The position numbers were made by a program, and so were the translations under genes. Source: Methylobacillus flagellatus (GTDB taxonomy: Bacteria; Pseudomonadota; Gammaproteobacteria; Burkholderiales; Methylophilaceae). From it: DNA of 64,000 bases. Under the pieces are notes generated by a model, which was not told where the DNA came from, ran no database searches, and worked only from the letters and a program-made list of their open reading frames with translations. Positions 55,055 to 64,000 of the stretch are shown piece by piece (position 1 is the first letter of the stretch; each line of letters opens with the position of its first letter). The stretch is taken from assembly GCF_005502435.1 (NCBI RefSeq), contig NZ_SCOU01000003.1, positions 1 to 64,000 of the forward strand. Direction: 5' to 3'.

Positions 55055-56901
55055 CAGCGTGGCAACTGTTGGACGATGTTCAGGAAGCGGTCTGCCGTTT
55101 CGAAGCCTATGGTATTGAGTGCAGGCAACGCCTGCCCATCGCGGTCGAAAAACAGCATGGCGGGTGGGCCGAACAGCCCGTAGTGTTTGAGCAAGGCCTG
55201 ATCATCCGCGTTGTTGGCGGTCATATCCACTTGTAGCAGCAACACGCCCTGCAAGGCCTGCTGCACGCGGCTGTCACTGAAGGTATACAGCTCCAGCTCC
55301 TTGCATGCCACACACCAGTCGGCATAGAAATCCAGCATCACCGGTTGCTGGGTATCGGCGAGGCGCTGCTGCAGTTCCTGCACAGTGCGGATACGCTGGA
55401 ACGGCAGGCTGGCATGCGCGGCCTGGCTGCTGTTCTTGCCTGCCAGGCTGAGGCCGGACAAAGGCTGCAAGGGAGAGCGGCCCCCGGTCAGTGCACCGAC
55501 CAGCATGGCGGCCCCCAGCAACAGCAGCAGTACGCCTATGCCTTTCCACAGCGCTTGCCAGGGACTGCCGCCTGCAGGCAGGCTGTCCAGCGCACGCAGG
55601 TAGATGGCCACCACGATCAGCAGCGCGGCCCATAAACCTAGTTGCAAAGGCATGGGCAGGAAGGGTCCGATCAGCCACAAAGCGACCGCCAGCAACAACA
55701 CACCGAAGAAATGGCGTACTGCCTGCATCCAGGCACCCGCTTTGGGTAGCAGCACCCCAGCCGAGGTACCGATCAGCAGCAAGGGCACACCCATACCCAG
55801 CGACATCGCGAACAGTGCTGCACCGCCCAGCCACACATCCTGCGTCTGGCTGATATACAGCAAGGCACCAGCCAGTGGTGCCGCCACACAGGGGCCCACG
55901 ATCAGCGCAGATAGTACCCCCATGGCGAACACGCCGAGTAGGCGACCACCAGGCAGGCGGTTGCTGGTTTGCAACATGCGCTGTTGCAAAGCCTGTGGTA
56001 GTTGCAGCTCGTAAAAGCCGAACATGGCCAGCGCCAGCAGCACGAAGATGAGCGCGCTAGCGCCGATGAACCAGATGTTCTGCAGGAAGTTACTCAGCAA
56101 CTGCCCGGACAGGCCCGCTGCGATCCCGACCAGCGTGTAGCTCAAGGCCATGCCCAGCACATAGGCCAGCGAAAGCTTGAAGCCGGTCAGGCGCTTCAGC
56201 GGCTGTTGACTGCCGACGATGATGCCGGACAGGATGGGGATCATCGGTAATACACAAGGAGTGAACGAAAGCAGCAGGCCGAAACCGAAGAACCCCGCCA
56301 CGATCAGCCAAAACTCGCCACCGCGTAGCAAGTTGGCGATCTGGCCATCACTGCCTGCGGGTGCGCCAGCAAGGTTGGTAGCGCTACTGGACGCCGCGGA
56401 AACCACGCTGCCGGTTGCAGCCACTTCGATCACTTTGGTGATGGGGGCGTAACACAGGCCCTTTTCACTGCAACCTTGATAAGTGGCTGTGACCTGCAAC
56501 GGCCACTGACTGACCTTGCCGAGACGCACGGTCGCGATCAGGTCATGATGATAGACTTCGGTCTGCCCAAAGGTCGGGTCCTGTTTGGATTCACCCGGCG
56601 GTAGTTCGACGCTGCTGATGCTGGCCGGTGCCGCCACCTCGAACTTGATGCGTTCACGATAAAGATAATGGCCGGGCGCAACACTGAAGCTGGCTTGCAG
56701 GGCTTGGCTGTCCAAGGCTTTGAGGCTGAGTTTAAAGGCCTGGTCGGGGGGCAGGAACTCATCTTCGTCCGCAGCACTCACAAACAGACTGGCGCCTGCT
56801 GATGCAGTGGGCATGGTCAGCGGCATGAAGAGTGTGGTGAAAAAAATCACCATCAGCAAGCAACCTTGCTTACACCTGCGGTTCAAGCTAGCACTGTTCA
56901 A
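55054..56901 (-). CDS. dsbD: Thiol:disulfide interchange protein DsbD
   Basis: DsbD passes electrons from cytoplasmic thioredoxin to periplasmic thiol proteins. The protein has a signal peptide, an nDsbD domain with CSEKGLC, eight membrane segments with CVLPMIPILSG and GPCVAAPLAGALL, and a C-terminal thioredoxin domain with ADWCVACKELE. The start is placed at TTG 56901: AGGAAA lies 7 bases upstream, the codon overlaps the cutA stop (TTGA), and the resulting N-terminus is a clean signal peptide. ATG 56925 is the alternative. Confidence 0.93.
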   Translation of the reverse strand: MNSASLNRRCKQGCLLMVIFFTTLFMPLTMPTASAGASLFVSAADEDEFLPPDQAFKLSLKALDSQALQASFSVAPGHYLYRERIKFEVAAPASISSVELPPGESKQDPTFGQTEVYHHDLIATVRLGKVSQWPLQVTATYQGCSEKGLCYAPITKVIEVAATGSVVSAASSSATNLAGAPAGSDGQIANLLRGGEFWLIVAGFFGFGLLLSFTPCVLPMIPILSGIIVGSQQPLKRLTGFKLSLAYVLGMALSYTLVGIAAGLSGQLLSNFLQNIWFIGASALIFVLLALAMFGFYELQLPQALQQRMLQTSNRLPGGRLLGVFAMGVLSALIVGPCVAAPLAGALLYISQTQDVWLGGAALFAMSLGMGVPLLLIGTSAGVLLPKAGAWMQAVRHFFGVLLLAVALWLIGPFLPMPLQLGLWAALLIVVAIYLRALDSLPAGGSPWQALWKGIGVLLLLLGAAMLVGALTGGRSPLQPLSGLSLAGKNSSQAAHASLPFQRIRTVQELQQRLADTQQPVMLDFYADWCVACKELELYTFSDSRVQQALQGVLLLQVDMTANNADDQALLKHYGLFGPPAMLFFDRDGQALPALNTIGFETADRFLNIVQQLPR

Positions 56902-57206
56902 GATAAAGTTTCCTGCTGCATCCATTGAATATAGGCGTTCAAACCACCAGCTATAGGGACATAGAGCAGTTCTGGAAGTTCGTACGGGTGCATATTGACT
57001 ATCAGCTGTTCCAGCGCCAATTGCTGGGTCTTGCTGGTTTTGATGATCAGCAAGACCTCGTCCGCGGCTTCCACCTTGCCCTGCCAGCGGTAAATGGACT
57101 GGCAGGCCGGCAATATGTTCACACACGCGGCAAGACGCGCATCGACCAGGTGGCGCGCCAGAGCGGCTGCCGCATCGCGCGTGGGTAGCGTAGTGAGCGC
57201 TATCAT
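56898..57206 (-). CDS. cutA: Divalent-cation tolerance protein CutA
   Basis: This small trimeric protein of PII-like fold is linked to metal tolerance in E. coli, with uncertain biochemical role. VDARLAACVNILPACQSIYRWQ is split here as LAACVNILPACQSIYRW, followed by VLLIIKTSKTQQ and HPYELPELLYVPI. ATG 57206 gives 102 residues. Earlier ATGs at 57242 and 57269 are in frame through a 12-base repeat, so the start is uncertain. The stop overlaps the dsbD start. Confidence 0.9.
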   Translation of the reverse strand: MIALTTLPTRDAAAALARHLVDARLAACVNILPACQSIYRWQGKVEAADEVLLIIKTSKTQQLALEQLIVNMHPYELPELLYVPIAGGLNAYIQWMQQETLS

Positions 57207-57252
57207 TACATTTGGCATCACATCTGGCGCCACATCTGGCATTTCATCTGAA
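57205..57252. repeat. Imperfect 12-base tandem repeat, about four units
   Basis: The units at 57205, 57217, 57229 and 57241 share the pattern N-CACATCTGGC, with drift in the outer two. The array lies between cutA and divergent fxsA and, read with cutA, would encode a repeated M/A-P-D-V. Confidence 0.65.
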
Positions 57253-57267
57253 GAAAATGGAGGTTGC

Positions 57268-57690
57268 ATGCGTCTGGTTTCCCTGCTGGCGATTCTACTC
57301 GTATTCCCGGTACTGGAGATATGGCTGCTGATCACGCTGGCCGATGAGTATGGCTGGGCATTTCTGATCTATTTGTTATTAGTCGGCGTACTTGGCTGGC
57401 GCTTACTGCGCGATGAAAAAGCCAATCTGCAACGCGGTTTCACCCAGGGCATGCCGATGACAGGCAATCCGCTCGCTGCGGTTCTTGGCAGCGCCAAGAA
57501 CCTGGTCGCAGGCGTGCTGCTGCTGATCCCTGGAGTGCTCACCGATATCATCGCGCTGGTGCTGCTACTGTTGCCCGGCAGCTCCTTGCGCGGGCAGGCA
57601 CAAGCAGGCCGGGCAGCCAACGATGACATCATCGAGGGCGAGTACCGTAAAGTGGACGAGCCACCGCGCCCACGCCTGCCGGAGCAGTGA
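57268..57690 (+). CDS. fxsA: FxsA family membrane protein
   Basis: The 140-residue inner-membrane protein has hydrophobic segments at about 1-18 and 27-45 and a conserved helix pair near AGVLLLIPGVLTDIIALVLL. In E. coli, overproduced FxsA relieves exclusion of phage T7 by the F plasmid; its normal role is unknown. GGAGG precedes ATG 57268. It is divergent from cutA. Confidence 0.92.
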   Translation: MRLVSLLAILLVFPVLEIWLLITLADEYGWAFLIYLLLVGVLGWRLLRDEKANLQRGFTQGMPMTGNPLAAVLGSAKNLVAGVLLLIPGVLTDIIALVLLLLPGSSLRGQAQAGRAANDDIIEGEYRKVDEPPRPRLPEQ

Positions 57691-57774
57691 GTGCAGGCCA
57701 TGTGATAAACTGCTGCACTTTGCGAACCAGCCGGTTTTTGCGTTTAAGTAATTGCCTCAATGAGGGATTTCAGC

Positions 57775-58800
57775 ATGTCTTATCAGGTGACCATACAGCC
57801 CAGTGGCCATTCCTTTACCGTTGCCAGTGGTGAAACGGTGCTTAGTGCCGCGATCGAAGCTGGCATCAATCTGCCTTACGGCTGTCGTAACGGTGCCTGT
57901 GGTGCCTGCAAGGGACAGGTGCTGAGTGGCGAGGTGCTGTGCGAGCAGCATCAATATGGCGCCATCAGTGCCGAAGAGAAACTGGATGGCAAGACCCTGT
58001 TCTGCTGTGCCCTGCCGCAATCCGACCTGGTGATCGAATGCCGCGAGATCAGTGACGGCAATAGCGTACGCCCGCGTATCATGCCGGCGCGCGTGCAACT
58101 GATGGAAAAACTGTCGCACGATGTGATGAAACTGTCCCTGAAACTGCCCAGCAATGAGCGCATGCAGTTCATGGCCGGCCAGTACGTGGAGTTTTTACTC
58201 AAGGACGGCAAGCGCCGTGCGTTCTCGCTGGCCAACGCACCGCATGATGATGCCTTGCTGGAGTTGCATCTGCGTCTGGTGCAGGGCGGACAATTCACCC
58301 AATACGTATTCAACGAGATGCAGGAAAAAGCCATACTGCGTATCGAAGGCCCGTTCGGCAGCTTCTATCTGCGTGAAGAATCCGACAAGCCCATGCTGAT
58401 GGTGGCCGGTGGTACCGGCTTTGCGCCCATCAAAGGCATCATCGAGCACGCGCTGCATCATCAAACCGAGCGGCGTATCCTGCTGTACTGGGGAGCCCGC
58501 ACGCGCGAGGATCTCTACATGCACGACTTGCCACAACGCTGGCAGGAAGCCCATCCCAACCTGACTTACATCCCGGTGCTGTCAGACCCATTGCCGCAGG
58601 ATGGCTGGGATGGTCGTACCGGTCTGGTGCATCAGGCGGTGCTGAATGATCATGCAGACTTGAGTGCGTATGAAGTGTATTGCTGCGGCGCGCCTGGCAT
58701 GGTGGAAGCCGCGCACGCGGAATTTTCTGCTCAAGGCCTGCCCGAAGGGGCGTTCTATTCGGATGCGTTCACCTTCGCCACGCCCGTGCCCGCCAAATAA
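57775..58800 (+). CDS. 2Fe-2S flavin reductase (CDP-6-deoxyglucoseen reductase-like)
   Basis: The N-terminal plant-type ferredoxin domain has C37, C42, C45 and C77 (CRNGACGACKG, then LFCCALP). An FAD domain with RAFSLANAP near 140-150 and an NAD domain with GGTGFAPIKGIIEHAL follow. Such proteins are often annotated as AscD-like or as phenol/CDP-sugar reductase components. No partner oxygenase or sugar genes are nearby, so the acceptor is unknown. ATG 57775 has GAGGG upstream. Confidence 0.88.
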   Translation: MSYQVTIQPSGHSFTVASGETVLSAAIEAGINLPYGCRNGACGACKGQVLSGEVLCEQHQYGAISAEEKLDGKTLFCCALPQSDLVIECREISDGNSVRPRIMPARVQLMEKLSHDVMKLSLKLPSNERMQFMAGQYVEFLLKDGKRRAFSLANAPHDDALLELHLRLVQGGQFTQYVFNEMQEKAILRIEGPFGSFYLREESDKPMLMVAGGTGFAPIKGIIEHALHHQTERRILLYWGARTREDLYMHDLPQRWQEAHPNLTYIPVLSDPLPQDGWDGRTGLVHQAVLNDHADLSAYEVYCCGAPGMVEAAHAEFSAQGLPEGAFYSDAFTFATPVPAK

Positions 58801-58856
58801 ACCACGCTTTAGCTAGAGCGGCGTCCACCAGCAGGCCGACCAGCCAGGCACGACGC

Positions 58857-60032
58857 TCAGCCTGCTTGCAAGGCGAGCCGTGCGCTGTGCTGGTAATGCT
58901 CGTGGGCCAGCGCCTGCTGGCCCTGTTGCTGTAGCAAGTCCGCTAGCGCCAGGTGTGCGGCTACCTTGGGCTGTACCGCGATGCTGGCTTCCAGATAGCT
59001 CTGCGCCTTGCCCCACAGGCCCAGCCGCAGACACATATTGCCCAGTGATAGCAGCAAAGCCGCATCGTCCGGATGTTGCGACAGCCAGTGCTCGGCTTGT
59101 TGCAACTGCTTCTGTGGCTGCGTGCTCAGGCAGTCGCCAAGCAGTGCGGCCAGGTCGCTATCCCATTCCCGCGTCAGCGCCATCTCCACCAGTTCGGCGG
59201 CACGATCACCATCACCAGCACGGATGAAGGCCAGTGCCGCAGGCCGCGTCAGACGCTGCTGGTCTTCTTCGGCGATGCCTTGCCAGAAGCTGAGCAGCGC
59301 ATCCACCTTGCTGGCATGACGTTGCAGCATGTTCTGCAGGGCTTGCAAGCGGAATTCGCGCAGCTGCCAGGATTCCATCGCCTGCAGCTTTTGCACTTGC
59401 TGACTCAGCGCCAGCGCTTGCTCCCAGTTACCAAGGCGTAACTGCACCTTGAGTTGCAACACCAGGCCGGCGCCATGGCGCGGGGCAGTCTTTTCCAGAC
59501 GTTGCAACAGATGCAAAGCCTGGCTGTACTGACGGTCATCCAGCAGCAGTTCGGCATGGGCCAGCAATCTTGCGACACTGGCTTCCGGTGCCAGCCGCTC
59601 TGCTTCAGCCAGGTAATAGTCGCGCTGGCTGCGATGCTTGCGTTTGTGTGCAGCCCGTGCCGCGGTCAACGCACTGATGCTGGCATCTTCACCCAGCTCC
59701 AGTGCTTTAGAGGCGGCTTTTTCGGCAGTCTCGTAATCGCCCTCACTCATGGCGTGCAGCGCCTGCTTCAATGCCGTTTGGCCATCGCGTACACGCTGTG
59801 CGGTCTTGTGCGCACGCACATTGGCGGGCAAACGGCGACTGTAGTGGATGAAACGCAGCAGAAAATGCAGCAGCACAAAGCTCAGCACGATGAGGATGAC
59901 CAGCAGGTTCAGCGACAATTCCAGCCGGTAAGGCGAGCGCACGATCAGCACATAGCCCTGATTGCTGCCTGCCAGCAAGGACACGCCTATGGACAAGGCC
60001 AGTACCAGAAGTAACCAGAATAGCCAGCGCAT
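58857..60032 (-). CDS. hemY: HemY, TPR membrane protein of the heme cluster
   Basis: Two N-terminal membrane segments (WLFWLLLVLALSIGVSLLAG and LNLLVILIVLSFVLLHFLL) precede TPR-like helical repeats to residue 391. This proteobacterial HemY is not the Bacillus protoporphyrinogen oxidase of the same name; its role in tetrapyrrole metabolism is poorly defined. The ATG overlaps the hemX stop by one base. Confidence 0.92.
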   Translation of the reverse strand: MRWLFWLLLVLALSIGVSLLAGSNQGYVLIVRSPYRLELSLNLLVILIVLSFVLLHFLLRFIHYSRRLPANVRAHKTAQRVRDGQTALKQALHAMSEGDYETAEKAASKALELGEDASISALTAARAAHKRKHRSQRDYYLAEAERLAPEASVARLLAHAELLLDDRQYSQALHLLQRLEKTAPRHGAGLVLQLKVQLRLGNWEQALALSQQVQKLQAMESWQLREFRLQALQNMLQRHASKVDALLSFWQGIAEEDQQRLTRPAALAFIRAGDGDRAAELVEMALTREWDSDLAALLGDCLSTQPQKQLQQAEHWLSQHPDDAALLLSLGNMCLRLGLWGKAQSYLEASIAVQPKVAAHLALADLLQQQGQQALAHEHYQHSARLALQAG

Positions 60033-61102
60033 CAGGAGCGTGCTTCCTGCCCGGGCGAGCGTTCCAGTGAAAGTTTGTACTTGCTGACCAGGCCCAGCGT
60101 TTCGTTGATATCAGGCAGGTCGATGACGATGGTGCTGGCAGACAACTGTTTCAAGGTGGTCAGGGCGTTATTGGTGGAGATCTCGCGCAAGTCGAAATAG
60201 GCCGCCAGCCATTTCTCCGCAGCCTGCAGGTCGGCCCGATAGGTCGCTTCGTCGTGTTGCAGCAGCGCCAGACGCGCGGTCAGCAGGCGTAGTTTGAAGT
60301 TCTCGCGCAGAAAGAAGTGTTGTTCCGGCGCCAGTAATGGCGGCTCGGGGCGATCCACGCGCTCCAGCCGTATCATTTGTTTGAGGTCATGCCAGATCTC
60401 GGCACCCAGACGCTGCCAGGTATTGCCGGCCAGCGATGGCCCAGTGGCCAGGGCGGTGGCTTTGGGATGGCGCTCACTGACCAGCGGCAAGATGTCAGCA
60501 CTGTCAGCCAGGCCTTCCAGTTTCAGGCTGATGCCTACCGTGTCTATGGTAGGCAGTGCTTGCAGGCGCTGGATGTCCTGCCCCACCGCTTTGCGTAACG
60601 GGATGACTTGCGGGGTGTTCAGCTGCTGCAGACGGCTTTCTGCGGTCTGCAGTGCCAGCAGCGCAGAGCGCACATTGCTGGCCAGGTGCAGTTGCTGGCT
60701 GGCAATGATGACCAGCTGTTCCACTTCGGAGATGATGCGTTCTTCGCGGTTGTTGGCCAGCTCGTAGTACAGGGTTTGCAGTGCCTCTTGCTGCCCTCGT
60801 GATTCGGCCAGACGCTGCTCCAGCATCTCGGCACGGGCGGCTAGGGTCACACTGCGCTCCTCGGCCAGTTTGGCGATGGTCAACGTTTCCTGGGTGCGCG
60901 TATTGAAGTCGTCAAGACGCACCGCCAGGCTCTGCTCCAGCTGCTGTGCGCGTTGGTTGCTGGCCCACCACATCCACGCCATGAGGCCCAGCGCCAGGAC
61001 CACCAGTATCAGGGCGAAACGCCCGGCGCCACTGCTGATGGATGGCCTGGATGTGCTGACGACGACTTCGCTTGCCACGATCTCTGTGCTTTCTTGGGTC
61101 AT
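60032..61102 (-). CDS. hemX: HemX membrane protein of the heme cluster
   Basis: The N-terminus is short and polar, with a membrane segment near 27-47 (FALILVVLALGLMAWMWW), then coiled-coil (about 60-115) and a periplasmic domain. It is often annotated as uroporphyrinogen-III C-methyltransferase, but no methyltransferase motif is visible here, so that name is likely wrong for this protein. It lies 81 bases after hemD. Confidence 0.9.
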   Translation of the reverse strand: MTQESTEIVASEVVVSTSRPSISSGAGRFALILVVLALGLMAWMWWASNQRAQQLEQSLAVRLDDFNTRTQETLTIAKLAEERSVTLAARAEMLEQRLAESRGQQEALQTLYYELANNREERIISEVEQLVIIASQQLHLASNVRSALLALQTAESRLQQLNTPQVIPLRKAVGQDIQRLQALPTIDTVGISLKLEGLADSADILPLVSERHPKATALATGPSLAGNTWQRLGAEIWHDLKQMIRLERVDRPEPPLLAPEQHFFLRENFKLRLLTARLALLQHDEATYRADLQAAEKWLAAYFDLREISTNNALTTLKQLSASTIVIDLPDINETLGLVSKYKLSLERSPGQEARS

Positions 61103-61183
61103 CTTGCTTGTGTCATCTTGCCTTTATCAGGTTGAGCGTTCACTGCGTTCTAAACAAACGGTTGCCGTTCGTGGGTACGCAGC

Positions 61184-61978
61184 TCATCGGTCTTGCAAGG
61201 CCGCGATCAGGCAATCCAGCATGGCCTCATCGCCCGCTGCCTGTGCTACAAAAACGTGAGCGTCAGCAGGTAATGATTCTGCAATGCGCGCGTGGTTCAC
61301 GCACAAGCGAATTTCCTTGAGCCAGGGGCCCGCCAGTGCCTGCAAATGCCGCATGGCTTCACTGCTGGTGACCACCAGTGCATCCATCTGTGCATTCTGC
61401 CACAGGCTTTTGAGGGCGTTATCCTCCTTTTGGGGGTTTATACGCCGGTAGCACTCGGCAAAACAGACCTTGGCACCACGTGCGCGCAGGGTTTCGGCCA
61501 GTACTTCGCGCCCACCTACGCCACGCACTATCATCACCTGCTGCCCTGCCACGGCTTGCATCTGCGGTAACGCCAGCAGCGCTTCACTATCGAAACGCCC
61601 TTGCGGGATGAGCACATCGCGAACGCCATGTGCCTGTAAAGCGCCTGCGGTCTGTGGGCCGATGGCGGCATAACGCACACCGTGCGGCAGCCCGTGTTGC
61701 AACAGTTTGGGCATGCCATATTCAACAGCATTGGTACTGATGAAGATCAGCCAGTCCTGCTTGTCGAGTTGGCCCAGCTGTTGGTCTAGCTGTTGGTATA
61801 GGGGCTCATCATCTTCCAGCGCTGCGATGGCGATGAGTGGTAGCAACACCGGCGCGCCTCCTTGTGCACGGATCAGTGCGCTGAGTTTGCCGGCCTGTCC
61901 CAGCGGGCGCGTGATGACGATGCTGCGTCCCTGCAGGGCCTGCCCGGCGGCCAGGCCAGGCTTAGTGTGCTGCGCCAT
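61184..61978 (-). CDS. hemD: Uroporphyrinogen-III synthase
   Basis: HemD closes hydroxymethylbilane with inversion of ring [17 protein letters not shown] near the start and [11 protein letters not shown] mark the family, which is weakly conserved. ATG 61978 was chosen (264 residues), overlapping the hemC stop by 17 bases; the open frame runs ten codons further. Confidence 0.92.
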   Translation of the reverse strand: MAQHTKPGLAAGQALQGRSIVITRPLGQAGKLSALIRAQGGAPVLLPLIAIAALEDDEPLYQQLDQQLGQLDKQDWLIFISTNAVEYGMPKLLQHGLPHGVRYAAIGPQTAGALQAHGVRDVLIPQGRFDSEALLALPQMQAVAGQQVMIVRGVGGREVLAETLRARGAKVCFAECYRRINPQKEDNALKSLWQNAQMDALVVTSSEAMRHLQALAGPWLKEIRLCVNHARIAESLPADAHVFVAQAAGDEAMLDCLIAALQDR

Positions 61979-62906
61979 CAGCCAGTGCCGCGAGGATACG
62001 GTCGGCACCGCGTGCGATCAGCTTTTGTGCCAGGGCCTGACCGGCTTGCTCAGGCGCCTCAGCGGCAGCGATGAGGCTTTCACGCAGCATTTCGCGGCCA
62101 TCCACGCTGGCAACGAAACCGGTCATGTGCAAATGATCCCCCTGTTTCTCGGCATAAGCACCCAACGGTACCGTGCAGCTGCCCGCCAGCGCGCGGCTCA
62201 TGCCGCGTTCGGCTTCTACACAGGCGGCGGTATCCGGGTGATTGAGTGGTGCCAGGATAGCCAGCAGATCGGTGCGTGCGGCGTTGATCTCGATGCCCAG
62301 CGCGCCCTGACCCACTGCCGGAATACTCAATTCGGTGGGGATACGCTGACGGATACGGCCCTCCAGGCCTAGCCGCATCAAACCGGCAGCAGCCAGGATG
62401 ATGGCCGCATATTGGCCTTCATCCAGTTTACGCAGACGCGTTTGCAGGTTGCCACGCAGGGACTCGATCTTCAAACCCGGGAATTTGGCCTGCAGCTGGC
62501 TTTGGCGACGCAGGCTGGAGGTGCCGACGATGCTGCCTTGCGGCAAGTCTTCCAGACGCGCGTACGCGTTGGAGACAAAAGCGTCATGCGGGTCTTCACG
62601 CTCACCGATGGCGGCCAGCATGAAGCCTTCCGGCAAGTGCATGGGCACGTCCTTCATGGAATGCACGGCCAGATCGGCGCGGCCGTCGGCCAGCGCTTGT
62701 TCCAGTTCTTTCACGAACAGGCCTTTGCCGCCTATGCGTGACAGCGGGGAATCCAGGATCTGGTCGCCGGTGGTGGTCATGCCCAGGATCTCGACCAGGG
62801 TCTGTGGATACAAGGCTTGCAGACGTGCCTGGATATGATGGGCCTGCCACAGGGCAAGTGCGCTTTCGCGTGTGGCGATGATCAGTTTGGCTGGATGAGC
62901 GGACAT
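61962..62906 (-). CDS. hemC: Hydroxymethylbilane synthase
   Basis: HemC joins four porphobilinogen units on a dipyrromethane cofactor. The N-terminus has [19 protein letters not shown], and SLRRQSQL and the cofactor-binding cysteine in [10 protein letters not shown] are present. The length (314) is standard. It is the first gene of hemC-hemD-hemX-hemY, divergent from argH. Confidence 0.97.
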   Translation of the reverse strand: MSAHPAKLIIATRESALALWQAHHIQARLQALYPQTLVEILGMTTTGDQILDSPLSRIGGKGLFVKELEQALADGRADLAVHSMKDVPMHLPEGFMLAAIGEREDPHDAFVSNAYARLEDLPQGSIVGTSSLRRQSQLQAKFPGLKIESLRGNLQTRLRKLDEGQYAAIILAAAGLMRLGLEGRIRQRIPTELSIPAVGQGALGIEINAARTDLLAILAPLNHPDTAACVEAERGMSRALAGSCTVPLGAYAEKQGDHLHMTGFVASVDGREMLRESLIAAAEAPEQAGQALAQKLIARGADRILAALADGAAH

Positions 62907-62986
62907 GAAATCAGAGGGAAACCGGCGATTTCGCCATAAATGTACGGAAGGCTGATTTTAGCACAGGGGAAATTATGTCCTGATTA

Positions 62987-63031
62987 CTTTATACTTGAGT
63001 GCTTTATACTTAAGCGCATTATTTTTAAGCC
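62987..63031. repeat. 15-base tandem repeat upstream of argH
   Basis: CTTTATACTTGAGTG (62987-63001) and CTTTATACTTAAGCG (63002-63016) differ at three positions, and a third, decayed unit follows at 63017-63031. Each of the first two contains a TATACT that could act as a -10. It lies in the AT-rich hemC-argH divergent region, 34 bases before argH. Confidence 0.6.
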
Positions 63032-63064
63032 TTTTTCCACCCTAGCCTCATCTAAAGTACAAAC

Positions 63065-64000
63065 ATGCAAGATAAATCCAAGAGTTGGTCCGGCCGTTTC
63101 CATGAACCTGTCGCCGAGCTGGTCAAGCGTTACACCGCCTCGGTGGACTTCGATAAACGTCTGGCCGAATTCGATATCCAGGGCTCGCTAGCCCACGCCC
63201 GCATGCTGGGCCAGCAAGGCATCATCAGTGCGGCCGATGTGAGCGCCATCGAGACCGGCCTTGCCGAGATCCTGGCCGAGATCCGTGCCGGGCAGTTCGA
63301 GTGGTTGCTCGATCTGGAAGACGTGCATCTCAACATCGAGAAGCGCCTGACCGACAAGATAGGCGATGCTGGTAAGCGCTTGCATACCGGCCGCTCCCGT
63401 AATGATCAGGTGGCCACCGATGTGCGCCTGTGGCTGCGTAGCGTCAGCGATGAGGTGGTGGCCAGCATCCGTGCTCTGCAGACCTCCATTCTGGATCTGG
63501 CGGAACAGCATTTCGATACCGTGATGCCAGGCTTCACGCACCTGCAGGTCGCCCAGCCCGTCACCTTCGGTCATCATCTGCTGGCCTACTTCGAGATGCT
63601 GCAACGCGATGCGGAACGCTTCGTGGATGCACGCAAGCGCATCAACCGTCTGCCGCTGGGTGCCGCCGCATTGGCGGGCACCAGTTATCCGATCGACCGC
63701 GAACAGGTGGCCCGCACGCTGGGGTTTGATGGGGTATGCCGCAATTCGCTTGATGCCGTTTCGGATCGTGACTTCGCTATTGAATTCACGGCGGCGGCCG
63801 CGCTGCTCATGACGCATCTGTCGCGTTTTTCGGAAGAGCTGATCCTGTGGTCCAGTCCGCGTTTCGCCTTCGTGGATATCGCCGACCGGTTCTGTACCGG
63901 CTCCAGCATCATGCCGCAGAAGAAGAACCCGGACGTGCCCGAACTGGTGCGTGGCAAGACCGGCCGCGTCAACGGCCATCTGGTGGCCTTGCTGACGCTG
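63065..64000 (+). CDS. argH: Argininosuccinate lyase (3' end beyond window)
   Basis: This is the last step of arginine synthesis: argininosuccinate to arginine and fumarate. The protein begins [38 protein letters not shown] and the fumarase-superfamily signature [20 protein letters not shown] are present. The 312 codons in the window cover about two thirds of a usual 460-residue enzyme; the frame is open at the right edge. Confidence 0.97.
   Translation, partial: MQDKSKSWSGRFHEPVAELVKRYTASVDFDKRLAEFDIQGSLAHARMLGQQGIISAADVSAIETGLAEILAEIRAGQFEWLLDLEDVHLNIEKRLTDKIGDAGKRLHTGRSRNDQVATDVRLWLRSVSDEVVASIRALQTSILDLAEQHFDTVMPGFTHLQVAQPVTFGHHLLAYFEMLQRDAERFVDARKRINRLPLGAAALAGTSYPIDREQVARTLGFDGVCRNSLDAVSDRDFAIEFTAAAALLMTHLSRFSEELILWSSPRFAFVDIADRFCTGSSIMPQKKNPDVPELVRGKTGRVNGHLVALLTL

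Overview
The window is a compact, high-GC stretch of a bacterial chromosome around the replication origin. The gene order (rpmH-rnpA-yidD-yidC-mnmE-mnmG-rsmG-parA-parB-atp operon on one side of dnaA, dnaN-gyrB on the other), the hemCDXY cluster, the argC/bactofilin/erpA neighbourhood and the protein sequences fit a betaproteobacterium. Methylophilaceae (obligate methylotrophs) is my best guess. That family call is an inference from gene content and general resemblance, not from a search.

Layout. 1-390: leader and three tandem promoters of an rRNA operon whose 16S gene lies just beyond the left edge, read leftward. 427-9300: tyrS, an M23 peptidase, anmK, gltA, erpA, a bactofilin with a coiled-coil membrane protein, argC and rplM-rpsI. 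9325-17176: a long leftward run yicC-gmk-rpoZ-spoT-ridA-recG-ubiC-ubiA (stringent response, nucleotide supply, recombination, ubiquinone). 17330-20110: rightward rph-rdgB-small ORF-hemW. 20178-21842: ettA. 21900-23880: a small, lower-GC accessory insert with a HigBA toxin-antitoxin pair and, on the other strand, a RAMA-domain protein plus an unrecognised protein. 23886-29166: an opgB-like transferase, a DoxX protein, glmS and glmU. 29340-36387: the F1Fo ATP synthase operon atpIBEFHAGDC. 36405-44501: parAB, rsmG, mnmG, mnmE, yidC, yidD, rnpA, rpmH. 44502-50100: dnaA, a probable oriC, dnaN and gyrB. 50417-54393: aroQ-accB-accC-prmA-DUF3426. 54521-57690: tlpA-like gene, dsbD, cutA and divergent fxsA. 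57775-64000: a 2Fe-2S flavoreductase, hemC-hemD-hemX-hemY (leftward) and the 5' part of argH.

How the parts work together. Origin firing (DnaA, DnaA boxes), the clamp and gyrase sit next to ParAB and three ParB sites (parS) at 40703, 47590 and 51124, so replication and origin segregation are encoded together. Envelope functions (YidC/YidD, M23 peptidase, bactofilin, GlmU/GlmS, DsbD, OpgB-like) and tetrapyrrole synthesis (HemCDXY, HemW) make up most of the rest. Nearly everything is housekeeping. The points that deserve a second look are the accessory insert at 21.9-23.9 kb, the apparent CTG start of recG overlapping the ridA stop, the HigBA operator that coincides with its promoter and leaves almost no 5' leader, the triple rRNA promoter, and a parS site embedded in a zinc-ribbon coding sequence. 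Many start codons given here were moved inward from the longest open frame, using ribosome binding sites and family length; these choices are stated per gene.
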